Assembly (NCBI RefSeq): GCF_017876595.1 | Contig: NZ_JAGIOG010000001.1 | Location: 2,046,001-2,110,000, forward strand | Source of the DNA: Aeromicrobium fastidiosum | GTDB lineage: Bacteria > Actinomycetota > Actinomycetes > Propionibacteriales > Nocardioidaceae | DNA length: 64,000 nt | Direction of reading: 5' to 3' | Shown here: positions 8,539 through 16,556 of the stretch, piece after piece | Position numbering within the stretch: position 1 is the first letter of the stretch | How the letters are laid out: each line of letters opens with the position of its first letter | The notes under the pieces: generated by a model | Told to the model about the DNA's origin: nothing | Seen by the model: only the letters and a program-made list of their open reading frames with translations | The model's database searches: none | Made by a program: the position numbers and the translations under genes

Positions 8539-9324
8539 TCAGAAGGCAGGTCGGACGAAGGCGGACGTCACGTGCGGTCCGCCGACGAAGGCGTTCTCCA
8601 CGTCGTCCTCGGGGCGGAGGGGGATCGAGCCGGCGAAGCGCTCGGCATCGTCCTGCGGGTCGAAGCCGATCGCGCGGCCGGGCTCGAGATCCCACCAGCC
8701 CCGGGTGTTGGCGCTGACGCCGTGCACGACGGTGTACCCCGGAGCGGGCTGCCCGATCGCGGCGTCGACCATGCGCACGGCGTCGGCCGGCGACAACCAC
8801 GTCGAGAGCTGTCGGACGGTCTCGGGTGCGTCGGCGAACGTCCCGATGCGCATCGCGACGGCGCTGACCGCGAACCGGTCGACGTAGAGGCTGAGCAGCG
8901 CCTCGGCGGCCACCTTGGCGGTGCCGTAGAACGTGTCGGGTCGGGGACGCACCGACGTCGTCAGTGGCGCGCCGCTCGGCGTCCGCCCCACCGCGTGGTT
9001 GCTGCTCGCGTAGGCCATGCGGTCGACGCCGTGGCGGAGCATGGCCTCCAGCAGGCTGGCCGTCGTGTGCGCGTGCGACTCGAGGGCGGCGGGCAGGGAG
9101 TCCTCGTCGGGGTTGCCGGCGAGGTGGACGACGGCGTCGACGCCGTGAACGGCACGATCCGCCGTCTCCTGGTCGAGGCAGTCGCCGACCATCCAGTCGT
9201 GCTCGTATCCTGCCGCGGGCTGCTCGACCAGGTCGAGACCCCGCAGGTCGTGGCCGAGATCGGCGAGGCCCCGGCCGAGCGCTCGTCCGATCGACCCGGC
9301 CGCGCCCGTGACGAGGACCTTCAT
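8539..9324 (-). CDS. NAD-dependent epimerase/dehydratase, uronate-dehydrogenase-like SDR
   Basis: This 261-residue extended SDR has an N-terminal Rossmann motif (TGAAGSIG), YGTAK as the catalytic YxxxK, and the segments HLAGNPDED, RPRPDTFYG and STWLSPADAVRMV. These segments resemble uronate dehydrogenases, which oxidise glucuronate/galacturonate. The enzyme class is well supported; the substrate is inferred. The ATG at 9324 overlaps the stop of the upstream phosphorylase by one base, so translation is coupled. It is followed 11 bases later by the mutase. Confidence 0.85.
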   Translation of the reverse strand: MKVLVTGAAGSIGRALGRGLADLGHDLRGLDLVEQPAAGYEHDWMVGDCLDQETADRAVHGVDAVVHLAGNPDEDSLPAALESHAHTTASLLEAMLRHGVDRMAYASSNHAVGRTPSGAPLTTSVRPRPDTFYGTAKVAAEALLSLYVDRFAVSAVAMRIGTFADAPETVRQLSTWLSPADAVRMVDAAIGQPAPGYTVVHGVSANTRGWWDLEPGRAIGFDPQDDAERFAGSIPLRPEDDVENAFVGGPHVTSAFVRPAF

Positions 9325-10115
9325 CAGATGCGCGGCAGCACGTCGCCGAGCAGGGTGCCCATACGGGTCGCGGCGGCCTTGCCGGCGGCGAGCACCTCTT
9401 CGTGGTTGAGGGGCTCTCCCGTCATGCCTGCGGCGGCGTTGGTCACCAGCGAGATGCCGAGCACCTCGAGACCCGCGGCGCGGGCGGCGATCGCCTCGAG
9501 CGTCGTCGACATGCCGACCAGGTCGCCGCCGATCGCGCGGACCATGCCGATCTCGGCCGGTGTCTCGTAGTGCGGGCCGGGCAGCTGCACGTAGACGCCC
9601 TCGTCGAGGCTCGGATCGGCCTGCTTGCACAGGGCCCGCAGCCGGCTCGAGTAGAGATCGGTGAGATCGACGAAGTGGGCACCCTCGAGCGGCGAGGTCG
9701 CCGTCATGTTGATGTGGTCGCTGATCAGCACCGGCGTGCCGGGGGACCACGCGGGGTTGAGCCCGCCGCAGCCGTTGGTCAGCACCAGCGTCTTGACGCC
9801 CGCCGCCGCGGCGGTGCGGACGCCGTGCACGACGGCGGCGACGCCCTTGCCCTCGTAGAAGTGGGTGCGGCCGAGGAAGACCAGCAGGCGCTTGTCGCCC
9901 AGGCGCACCGATCGGACGGTGCCGCCGTGCCCCTCGACCGCCGGGGCGCTGAATCCGGGCAGCTCGGCGAGCGGCACCTCGTGCTCGGGTGTGCCGAGGG
10001 CGTCGGCGGCAGGCAGCCAGCCGGACCCCATGACGAGCGCGATGTCGTGGTCGCCTCCACCGGTGCGTTCGCGGAGCGCTTCGGCGGCCTGTCGGGCGAG
10101 TTCGGTGGAGGTCAC
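9324..10115 (-). CDS. punA: Purine nucleoside phosphorylase (PNP class II, trimeric type)
   Basis: This 263-residue enzyme cleaves purine (deoxy)nucleosides with phosphate to the base and (deoxy)ribose 1-phosphate. Motifs in order: MGSGW (phosphate loop), [46 protein letters not shown] and VTNAAAG, all characteristic of the trimeric PNP/MTAP family. The GTG start at 10115 has TAATGT 7 bases upstream and no Shine-Dalgarno, indicating a leaderless message. It heads the operon with the SDR and the phosphosugar mutase, giving a salvage module, and is divergent from a TetR regulator. Confidence 0.93.
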   Translation of the reverse strand: MTSTELARQAAEALRERTGGGDHDIALVMGSGWLPAADALGTPEHEVPLAELPGFSAPAVEGHGGTVRSVRLGDKRLLVFLGRTHFYEGKGVAAVVHGVRTAAAAGVKTLVLTNGCGGLNPAWSPGTPVLISDHINMTATSPLEGAHFVDLTDLYSSRLRALCKQADPSLDEGVYVQLPGPHYETPAEIGMVRAIGGDLVGMSTTLEAIAARAAGLEVLGISLVTNAAAGMTGEPLNHEEVLAAGKAAATRMGTLLGDVLPRI

Positions 10116-10121
10116 CTGCCG

Positions 10122-10128
10122 TACATTA
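10122..10128. promoter_or_regulatory. Overlapping divergent leaderless -10 elements
   Basis: Forward TACATT (10122-10127) lies 6 bases before the tetR ATG. Reverse TAATGT (10128-10123) lies 7 bases before the punA GTG. The two -10 hexamers share five base pairs, and the whole intergenic region is 18 bp. Confidence 0.6.
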
Positions 10129-10133
10129 CGACA

Positions 10134-10694
10134 ATGCCGAAGATCATTGGTGGTTCGCTCGAGCAGCACCGCGAGCAGACCCGTCGCCGGGTCTTCGACG
10201 CCCTGTCGACGCTGTTGGGCCAGCGTTCGTTCGACGCCCTCTCGATGGCAGACCTGGCGGCCGAGGCAGGCATCGGCCGCACCGCGATCTACAACCACTT
10301 CGCCGACAAGGACGCCGTCGTGGTGGCCTTCGCGAGTGCCGAGACCGACCGCTACCTCGCCCGGCTGGATTCCGCGCTCGAGCGCGCCGACGGCCCGGCC
10401 GACGCGATGCGCATCTACGTCACCGAGCACATGGACTCGTCCGAGGAGTTCCACTTCGGCTTCGGCCCCGAGCTGTACGGGATGCTGTCGCGCGAGTCGG
10501 TCGCCGAGATCCGCGAGCACGTCGTCGCGGTCGAGTCGGTGCTGCGCGGCATCATCGACGACGGGGTGGCCGCGGGCGTCTTCACCGTTGACGACGTCAC
10601 GTCGACGATGTCGCTGGTCCACTCGTGCCTGGCGACGCGCCGGGTCGCGCCGGGCGCCGTCGTGACGTTCGTGCTCCGCGCCCTCGGCACCTGA
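10134..10694 (+). CDS. TetR/AcrR-family transcriptional regulator
   Basis: This 186-residue DNA-binding repressor has the TetR helix-turn-helix at about 38-62 ([19 protein letters not shown], followed by ADKDAVV). The C-terminal helical domain is unassigned as to ligand ([30 protein letters not shown]). It is divergent from the phosphorylase operon and its -10 element overlaps that operon's -10, so it may repress the salvage operon and itself (inference). The ATG at 10134 is chosen because TACATT lies 6 bases upstream; longer forward frames read antisense through the phosphorylase. Confidence 0.9.
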   Translation: MPKIIGGSLEQHREQTRRRVFDALSTLLGQRSFDALSMADLAAEAGIGRTAIYNHFADKDAVVVAFASAETDRYLARLDSALERADGPADAMRIYVTEHMDSSEEFHFGFGPELYGMLSRESVAEIREHVVAVESVLRGIIDDGVAAGVFTVDDVTSTMSLVHSCLATRRVAPGAVVTFVLRALGT

Positions 10695-10707
10695 CCCCCC
10701 GGGACCG

Positions 10708-10764
10708 CGAGTGGCGCAGTTCGGTGATTCTGGGACGGCGTGTCGCGCCGAACTGCGCCACTCG
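10708..10764. repeat. Long-arm inverted repeat between convergent genes
   Basis: Two perfect 17-base arms (cgagtggcgcagttcgg and its complement, 10708-10724 and 10748-10764) flank a 23-base centre. A partial third copy of the arm (tgcgccactcg) follows at about 10773. It lies between tetR and the convergent haem operon and may act as a bidirectional terminator or a cruciform. Confidence 0.6.
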
Positions 10765-10806
10765 AACCCCGGTTTGCGCCACTCGGCGGACGTCGTGCGG
10801 ACGCAG

Positions 10807-10841
10807 CTCGGCCCGGACACGATGATCGTGCCCGGGCCGAG
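10807..10841. terminator. Bidirectional hairpin terminator
   Basis: A 10-bp stem (ctcggcccgg / ccgggccgag) encloses a nested 6-bp stem (cacgat / atcgtg). It is located 20 bases past the stop of the last HtaA gene on the minus strand and after tetR on the plus strand. Confidence 0.6.
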
Positions 10842-10860
10842 ATGGTGCGGTGCTACGTGA

Positions 10861-11919
10861 CTACTTGGTGACCTTGAAGGTCCCGGCAGGCAGCGTCAGG
10901 GTGCGGGCGAAGCTCGCGTTGCCCAGGTACTTCACCGACACGGTCCACTTGCCCTTGGCGAGCTTGGGGATCGTGACGACGCGCGACCCGGTCGAGACGT
11001 AGGCCGTCTTGACCTTGGTCTTGTGGCCCTTCTGCTTGAAGGTGACCTTGACCTGGCCCGTGACAGCGGCACCGGTCGACGACGTGAGGGTGACCGTGGT
11101 CTTGCCGGTCTTCTTGGTCGTCGGCTTCGTGGTGCTGCCGCGCTTGATCGACGTGATCTTGGCAGGGGCGGCGGCGGGCTTCGGAGCAGTCTTGGCGATC
11201 GCCGTGGCGGTGAACGGTGACGGTGCCTTGTTGTCGTTGCTGTTCGACGTCTGGTAGAAGAACGCACCCACGCCGGCCGGCTTCAGGAAGGTGATGAAGG
11301 CCGGGTCCCAGCTCTTGCCCTCCGTCGGACGGTTGGCGGTCGTGCCGTAGCCGGCAGCGTCCGAAGCGGTGGTGTCGCTGAAGGGTGTCTGCACTCCGGC
11401 CCAGTTGGGCGTCCGCGTCAGCGAGCGCAGGTTGCCGCTGGTCGTCCAGTCGGCACCCGACGCTGCGGTGCTGAACGTCGTCAGGTTGACGCGCTGGGGT
11501 CCTCCCGCGGTGGGCGACGGAACGCTGAGGGTCCACGAGACGTCGGCGGAGATCGTTCCCTTGCCGGCCGCGTCGACCGACACCGTGGGCTTGGCGAGGG
11601 TGATCGTGTACTGGTCGTGGCCACCCATCGTGATGGATCCCTCGTACGTCACCGAGGCGATGCCGGTGGCCGGGTCGACCGAGCCGACGCCGTTCGGGAA
11701 CGTCACGGTGCGATCGGTCTCGACCGCGCCGCCGGCGACCGAGTGGTCGGCCAGCTGGCCGGACTGACCCGTCGCGGCAGCGTAGGTGGAGATCTTCCAG
11801 GTCAGCGACGGGGACGCGACCTCAGCTGCCTGTGCGGGGGCAGCCAGGGCGAGCCCGGAGGTGACGACGGCCGCGGAGACGAGGCCGGCGGCGGCTCGCC
11901 GCGCGATGGTGATGGACAT
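10861..11919 (-). CDS. HtaA-domain secreted haem-binding protein with Ig-like C-terminus
   Basis: This 352-residue exported protein has a signal peptide (1-32, ending APAQAAE), an HtaA-like domain from about 35 to 235 ([45 protein letters not shown]) and a linker. A Lys/Thr-rich Ig-like module covers about 255-352 ([30 protein letters not shown]). HtaA domains bind haem in corynebacterial uptake systems. It is the most divergent of the three HtaA paralogues here. There is no transmembrane anchor or sorting signal, so it may be released or held by the C-terminal module. It is the last gene of the haem operon; AAAGG precedes the ATG. Confidence 0.85.
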   Translation of the reverse strand: MSITIARRAAAGLVSAAVVTSGLALAAPAQAAEVASPSLTWKISTYAAATGQSGQLADHSVAGGAVETDRTVTFPNGVGSVDPATGIASVTYEGSITMGGHDQYTITLAKPTVSVDAAGKGTISADVSWTLSVPSPTAGGPQRVNLTTFSTAASGADWTTSGNLRSLTRTPNWAGVQTPFSDTTASDAAGYGTTANRPTEGKSWDPAFITFLKPAGVGAFFYQTSNSNDNKAPSPFTATAIAKTAPKPAAAPAKITSIKRGSTTKPTTKKTGKTTVTLTSSTGAAVTGQVKVTFKQKGHKTKVKTAYVSTGSRVVTIPKLAKGKWTVSVKYLGNASFARTLTLPAGTFKVTK

Positions 11920-11979
11920 GTGGTGCCTTTCAGATGACCCGGCGGGGGACCGGGATGGGGGAAATCAGGAGGGCTCGAG

Positions 11980-13251
11980 CTACTTCGACTTGACCGTGTA
12001 CGCCTTGGACGTCGCCGGGCTCTGGGTCGCGCTGCCGGCGTAGGAGACCTTGAGCTTCCAGGTGCCCTTCTTGAGCTTCGGCAGCTTGACCGTGGCCTTG
12101 CCGTTCTTGACGGTGACCGTGACGGTCTTCTTGGTCTTGCCCTTCGTGAGCGTGACCTTGGCCTTGCCGGACGGCTTGGCTCCCGGAGCGGCGGACGTCA
12201 CGGTGATCGTCGCCTTGCCGGCCTTCTTGGTGGTCGGGCGCTTGGAGACCTTGACCGTCGGCTTCTTCGTGGACGCCTTCGCGGGGGCGGCCGGCGGCGC
12301 AGGCGCAGGCGCGGGCACCGGGACAGGAGCAGGCGTGACGACCGGGGCGGTGTCGACGGGCAGGACCTCGGGTGTACCGAACGTGAGCGCGACCGGACCG
12401 GCGGGCTTGGCCGCATCGCGCTGGCCGCCTGAGCTGTACCAGTAGGACGACTGGCCGGTCGCCTGCTGGAAGTCGACGAACTGCTGCGGGAACGAGCCCC
12501 AGCTGCTGCCGGTCTTGACCTGAGGCGTTGCGTAGCCGGTGTCGTCGATGTCGACGCCCGCGTACTGCGGTGCGGCCGTGAAACCGGTCGCCGTGATGTC
12601 CACCCCGGCGAAGCTGGCGATGACCTGGTCGTTCCTGGTCTGCAGCGGGGCCCACAACGAGGTGTCCGTCATCGACGCCCCATAGCCGCTGAGGTCGGCC
12701 GTGAGCGTCGCAACGCCGTCAGCAGCGACCGTCAGGGTGGGGTCGGTGGCGGTCCAGTAGGTCATGCCGCCGTAGAACGCCGACGTGAAGGAGCCGGTCC
12801 AGCTGATCGTGCCGGAGCCGTCGGCCGCGTACGAACCTTCGCCGGCGGAGAGACGAACCCGGTTCTCGGTCGTGGAGGCGGCGCTGGACGCCGTGACTGT
12901 CTTGCCGCTCCGGTCGATGCACCGGGTCTCCCAGATCGGGGTGACCCACGGGGTGGTGCGTCCGGGCTTCTCGATGCGGACGTTGCCCGCGATCGGCGTG
13001 TACTCGGTCTTGGTCCATGCGCGGCTGCTGCCTGTGTCGCCGGCCTTGCCCGCGGACAGGAAGTTGCACGAGCCGTTGAACGCTCCGCCGCCCTGCTCGT
13101 CGTTGAGGTTCCAGGTCAGGGATGCGTTCGTGACGGGCGTGACGTCCGGATCGGCTTGCGACGGCGAGGCGAGGCCCAGGAGACCGCCTGCGGCCAGCGC
13201 CGTCGCGAGGGTGCCGGCGAGCCCACGACGGGCTCGGGTGGTGAGAGACAT
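11980..13251 (-). CDS. HtaA-domain secreted haem-binding protein with Ig-like C-terminus
   Basis: This 423-residue exported protein has a signal peptide (1-33, ending SPSQAD). The HtaA domain spans about 38-285 (ASLTWNLNDE, IDRSGKTV, WTGSFTSAFYGG, WGSFPQQFVDF, SYWYSSGG). An Ala/Pro linker (about 299-322) leads to a Lys-rich Ig-like module (about 330-423: KKAGKATITVTS, KVTLTKGKTKK, KGTWKLKVSYAG). The WGSFP...SYWYSSGG segment is almost the same as in the next upstream gene, so the two are close paralogues. The gap to that gene is two bases, with its TAG stop lying inside the GAAAGG-containing ribosome-binding region. Confidence 0.87.
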   Translation of the reverse strand: MSLTTRARRGLAGTLATALAAGGLLGLASPSQADPDVTPVTNASLTWNLNDEQGGGAFNGSCNFLSAGKAGDTGSSRAWTKTEYTPIAGNVRIEKPGRTTPWVTPIWETRCIDRSGKTVTASSAASTTENRVRLSAGEGSYAADGSGTISWTGSFTSAFYGGMTYWTATDPTLTVAADGVATLTADLSGYGASMTDTSLWAPLQTRNDQVIASFAGVDITATGFTAAPQYAGVDIDDTGYATPQVKTGSSWGSFPQQFVDFQQATGQSSYWYSSGGQRDAAKPAGPVALTFGTPEVLPVDTAPVVTPAPVPVPAPAPAPPAAPAKASTKKPTVKVSKRPTTKKAGKATITVTSAAPGAKPSGKAKVTLTKGKTKKTVTVTVKNGKATVKLPKLKKGTWKLKVSYAGSATQSPATSKAYTVKSK

Positions 13252-13253
13252 GA

Positions 13254-14648
13254 CTACCTTTCGGTTCGTGTGGCGGAGTAGATGAGCGGGGTGAGGGTGA
13301 CGAGCGCGGCGGCTCCGAGCAGGACGCCGCCGAGGATCCAGACGCCCTCCGCGCCGGTCCGGCCGACGGGTGCTGCGGAAGCCCCGGTGACGGTCGAGAC
13401 GGGGCGCGTCTGTGCGTACGTCGTGCCCGCGACCTGGGCGTCGGCCGGTGCCGTCAGCGGTGCGGTGACCGCGGGGAGGCCGGCTGGGACCGATGCCGGA
13501 GGGGCGACGGCCTTGTTGCGCGGCGCGTCGTTCTTGGCTGACTTCTTCTTGGCCTTGGCGGGTGCCTTGACGGCGACGGGCGACCCGGCGGCGTAGGAGA
13601 TCGTCACGGGCTTGGCCACCTTGTGCGCGTCCGCGGCACCGCCGCTGGAGTACCAGTACGAGCCCGTGCCGGACGAGGTCTGGTAGTCGATGAACGACTG
13701 CGGGAACGAGCCCCAGCTGTCACCGGAGCGCACCTGCGCGTCACCCGGCACGGTGACGGCGACGCCCTTGTAGGCAGGTGTCGCCGTGAAGCCGAGGTCC
13801 TTCGCGAGGTCGACGGCACCGAGATCGGCCAGGACGACGTTCGGGACCGGCGCGACAGGCTTCCACTGCGTCAGGTCGTCCATCGACGAGCCGAAGCCGC
13901 TCAGGGTCGCGGTGAGCCGGCCGACACCACCGGTCACGGTGAGCTTCGGGTCGGTGACGTAGAAGAAGCTGTAGCCCGAGTAGTACAGCACCGTGAACGA
14001 GCCGTTCCACTGGATCGACGCCGTGCCGCTCGTCGGATCGACCGTGCCGGTGCCGCCGCCGATGACGACTTCGTGCCCGCTGAACGGCCCGTTGGTGCCG
14101 GGGATGCTCTTGCCGTCGGTGTCGGTGCGCAGCCCCTCCCAGGTCGCGGACGTCCAGGAGCCGTTGAGGTACTTCTGGATCGAGACCTGGCCGTCGGCCT
14201 GCTTCCAGCCCGCCTGCGTCAGCTGCGTGTTTCCCCTGCCGGGATCGGCGATCTTGCCGGCGGAGAAGAAGTTGAACGTGCCGGGGGCGAAGGCCCGGTT
14301 GTTCGACTCGTCGTTGATGCCCCAGCGCACCTGGGCGTCCGTCACGGTGAAGGCCCCGGTCGGGACTGGCGCGGCGGTCGGGCTGGGCGCGGGGGTCGGC
14401 GTCGGCGAGGGGTCGGTCGGCGTCGGTGTGGGAGAAGAATCGGTCGGCTCCGGCGTCGGCGACGACTCCGTCGGCCCGGGGGGCGGCGACGACTCGGTCG
14501 GCGAAGGCGAGGGCGAAGGCGTCGACGTCGCCGCTGCCGGCTCGGGCACGACATCGTCCCCCTCGGCGGCCAGCGCCATCGTGGCCGATCCGAGCAGGAC
14601 GGCCGTGGTCGCGAGCACTGCGAACGCGGTGCGGATCTCAGAGCGCAT
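13254..14648 (-). CDS. HtaA-domain protein with Pro-rich stalk and C-terminal membrane anchor
   Basis: This 464-residue surface protein has a signal peptide (about 1-28) and a Pro/Ser/Thr repeat stalk (about 40-95, built from PSPTP/TESSP units). The HtaA domain spans about 98-330 (TDAQVRWGINDE, IQWNGSFTVLYYSGYSFFYV, WGSFPQSFIDY, SYWYSSGG). A basic/Ala-Pro linker leads to a C-terminal transmembrane helix (about 430-455, ILGGVLLGAAALVTLTPLIY) with a short basic tail. It is probably a membrane-anchored haem receptor that hands haem to HmuT. It overlaps the upstream gene by 11 bases, so translation is coupled. Confidence 0.87.
   Translation of the reverse strand: MRSEIRTAFAVLATTAVLLGSATMALAAEGDDVVPEPAAATSTPSPSPSPTESSPPPGPTESSPTPEPTDSSPTPTPTDPSPTPTPAPSPTAAPVPTGAFTVTDAQVRWGINDESNNRAFAPGTFNFFSAGKIADPGRGNTQLTQAGWKQADGQVSIQKYLNGSWTSATWEGLRTDTDGKSIPGTNGPFSGHEVVIGGGTGTVDPTSGTASIQWNGSFTVLYYSGYSFFYVTDPKLTVTGGVGRLTATLSGFGSSMDDLTQWKPVAPVPNVVLADLGAVDLAKDLGFTATPAYKGVAVTVPGDAQVRSGDSWGSFPQSFIDYQTSSGTGSYWYSSGGAADAHKVAKPVTISYAAGSPVAVKAPAKAKKKSAKNDAPRNKAVAPPASVPAGLPAVTAPLTAPADAQVAGTTYAQTRPVSTVTGASAAPVGRTGAEGVWILGGVLLGAAALVTLTPLIYSATRTER
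14371..14530 (-). repeat. In-gene Pro/Ser/Thr coding repeat (stalk of HtaA protein)
   Basis: Degenerate units on the coding strand encode SPTPxPTxSS-like peptides (PTESSPPPGP, PTESSPTPEP, PTDSSPTPTP, PTDPSPTPTP). The repeat number may vary between strains. Boundaries are approximate. Confidence 0.6.
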
Positions 14649-15777
14649 GCGCGGCCTCCCCGGTGGCGGGTGCTGCGGCGGAGGCCTTGCGACGTCGGTG
14701 GATCGTGCGGAAGCGGACCGTCGCGAACGTCACGGCCCCGAGCAGGGCAACGAGGGTGAGGCCCAGGAACGCGTACGGCAGCCAGTCGGGTGCGCCAGTC
14801 GAGTCATCGGCGGCAGTAGGGACGCTCGACCGGTCGGCCGCCACCGGGAAGTTGACGGTGGGCGTGGCACCCGAGGCGGCCCCCATGAGCTTGAGCACGT
14901 GGGTGCCGGCGCTGGTGCCCTCGGGCAGCTGGAGCACACCGGCGATCTCACCGGACGGTCCGGCGCTGAGCGGGCCGACGGCGGCGCGCCCGTCGTCGAG
15001 CGTCGCCACGACCTGTTCGCCGGGGGTGAAGCCGCTGCCCGTGAACGACAGCACCCGGCCGACGACGGCGGTGCTGGGATCGACCACTGCGGCGGGCGGA
15101 GCGGCCGGAGCCGAAGGAGCGGCGGACGCGGTCGGTGACTCCGGCGCGACGGGCGCGGCACCCGAGCCGGCACCGGCGGCTGGGTCCGGCGAGGTCGCCG
15201 ACGCCGCAGGCGCCTTCGTCCCGGCTCCCGCCGCGAACGAGAGCGGCGTGAACGTCTCGTTGCTGCCGTTCTTGACGCCGTGCGCACCGATCGTGATGAC
15301 GCCGCAGGTCACGGCCGTGCAGTCGACCGTGACGGTCTTGCCGGCCCGGTCGACGGTCTTGAACGTCGCACCGGGGACCGTCAGCTGCGTCGACCAGGTG
15401 CCGTCGGCCTTGATCGTCCCGCCGTTGGCCGATGAAGCGGTGTCGCTGCCCGGGAAGGCCACGAACCGCTGGAAGCCCTGGTTGTTCTTGCTCTCGCTGT
15501 CGGGCACGTAGCGGTAGTTGGTGCCCACCTGGCCGCCCTTGCTGGGACGCCACGTGCCGCTGACCGTGCCGAAGAAGACGTAGATGCCGCCATGGCCGCC
15601 CTTGATCGACTGGAAGCCCGAACCGCTGACCTCGAGCGTCGTGGCGTAGGTCGGATCGGCCTTCGCGGCACCCTGGCCGTTGTCGATGCTGACCCGCGCG
15701 GCAGCCTGGGCCGGTGACGGGATCAGCAGCGCGCTCGCGCAGAGCGTCGTGATGGTCAGGAGAGCACGGACGCGCAT
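14638..15777 (-). CDS. Exported, membrane-anchored Ig-like (neocarzinostatin-fold-like) protein of the haem operon
   Basis: This 379-residue protein has a signal peptide (1-26, ending SPAQAAA). A beta-rich domain (about 27-195) contains LEVSGSGFQ, GGIYVFFG and a Cys pair in TVDCTAVTCGVITIGAHG followed by SNETFTPLSF. An Ala/Pro linker leads to a second Ig-like segment (about 238-330, VLSFTGSGFTPGEQVVATL). A transmembrane helix (about 338-358) and a basic tail end the protein. Position between hmuV and the HtaA genes, and overlap with both neighbours, argue for a role in haem capture similar to HtaB/HtaC-type accessory proteins (inference). The fold resemblance to neocarzinostatin-family domains is tentative. 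Confidence 0.7.
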   Translation of the reverse strand: MRVRALLTITTLCASALLIPSPAQAAARVSIDNGQGAAKADPTYATTLEVSGSGFQSIKGGHGGIYVFFGTVSGTWRPSKGGQVGTNYRYVPDSESKNNQGFQRFVAFPGSDTASSANGGTIKADGTWSTQLTVPGATFKTVDRAGKTVTVDCTAVTCGVITIGAHGVKNGSNETFTPLSFAAGAGTKAPAASATSPDPAAGAGSGAAPVAPESPTASAAPSAPAAPPAAVVDPSTAVVGRVLSFTGSGFTPGEQVVATLDDGRAAVGPLSAGPSGEIAGVLQLPEGTSAGTHVLKLMGAASGATPTVNFPVAADRSSVPTAADDSTGAPDWLPYAFLGLTLVALLGAVTFATVRFRTIHRRRKASAAAPATGEAAHAL

Positions 15778-16556
15778 GGGTCCTCCTCGGTGAGGGCGAT
15801 CAGGTGGGGGAGGACGACGAGGCGTCCGTGGTGGTCGACGACGTCGACGGGATGTCCGTAGACCTCGCCGAGCACGTCGGGCGTCATGACCTCGCGGGGT
15901 GGGCCGTCGGCGCGCAGGCGTCCGTCGGCGAGCATGCAGATGCGGTCGGCGTGCGCCGCGGCGACCGTGAGGTCGTGCAGCACCGCCACGACGGCGTGAC
16001 CGTCGGCCGCCAGCCGGCGCGCCTCCGAGAGCACCTGCTCCTGGTGGCGGATGTCGAGGGCCGCGGTCGGCTCGTCGAGCAGCACGACCGAGGTCTGCTG
16101 CGCGAGCACCCGGGCGAACGACGTGCGGGCCTTCTCGCCGCCCGACAGGGTCGGGAACGACCGGTCGGCCAGGCCCAGCACGTCGGTGCGCTGCATCGCC
16201 TCGGCGACCACGAGGTCGTCGAGGTCCTCCTCGGGCAGCCGTGCCCAGGGAGCGCGCCCCATGCGGACGACGTCGACCGCGCGGAACCCGAAGGCGAGCC
16301 GCTGCTCCTGGGGCAGCACCGCACGCTGGCGGGCCAGGGCGGCGACCTTCCAGCGGTGCAGCTCGACGCCGTCGAGGGTGGCCTGACCCGAGGTCGGCGT
16401 GATGTCGCCCGACATGACGCTGAGCAGCGTCGTCTTGCCGGCGCCGTTGGGGCCGACGAGGGCGACGAGCTCGCCGGGGACGACCTCGAGGCTGACGCCG
16501 TGCAGGATCGGGTGTCCACCCAGGTCGGCCGAGACGTCGGTCAACGCGAGAGTCAT
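15756..16556 (-). CDS. hmuV: Haem ABC transporter ATP-binding protein
   Basis: This 266-residue cytoplasmic ATPase powers haem import. It has Walker A GPNGAGKTT (about 34-42), a Q-loop in LPQEQRLAF, signature LSGGEKAR, Walker B VVLLDEPTAALD and the switch His in VLHDLT. Length and motif spacing are those of iron-siderophore/haem importer ATPases (HmuV/FecE type). The ATG at 16556 overlaps the end of the permease gene by 4 bases. Its 3' end overlaps the following exported-protein gene by 22 bases, so the whole operon is tightly coupled. Confidence 0.94.
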   Translation of the reverse strand: MTLALTDVSADLGGHPILHGVSLEVVPGELVALVGPNGAGKTTLLSVMSGDITPTSGQATLDGVELHRWKVAALARQRAVLPQEQRLAFGFRAVDVVRMGRAPWARLPEEDLDDLVVAEAMQRTDVLGLADRSFPTLSGGEKARTSFARVLAQQTSVVLLDEPTAALDIRHQEQVLSEARRLAADGHAVVAVLHDLTVAAAHADRICMLADGRLRADGPPREVMTPDVLGEVYGHPVDVVDHHGRLVVLPHLIALTEEDPCASVLS

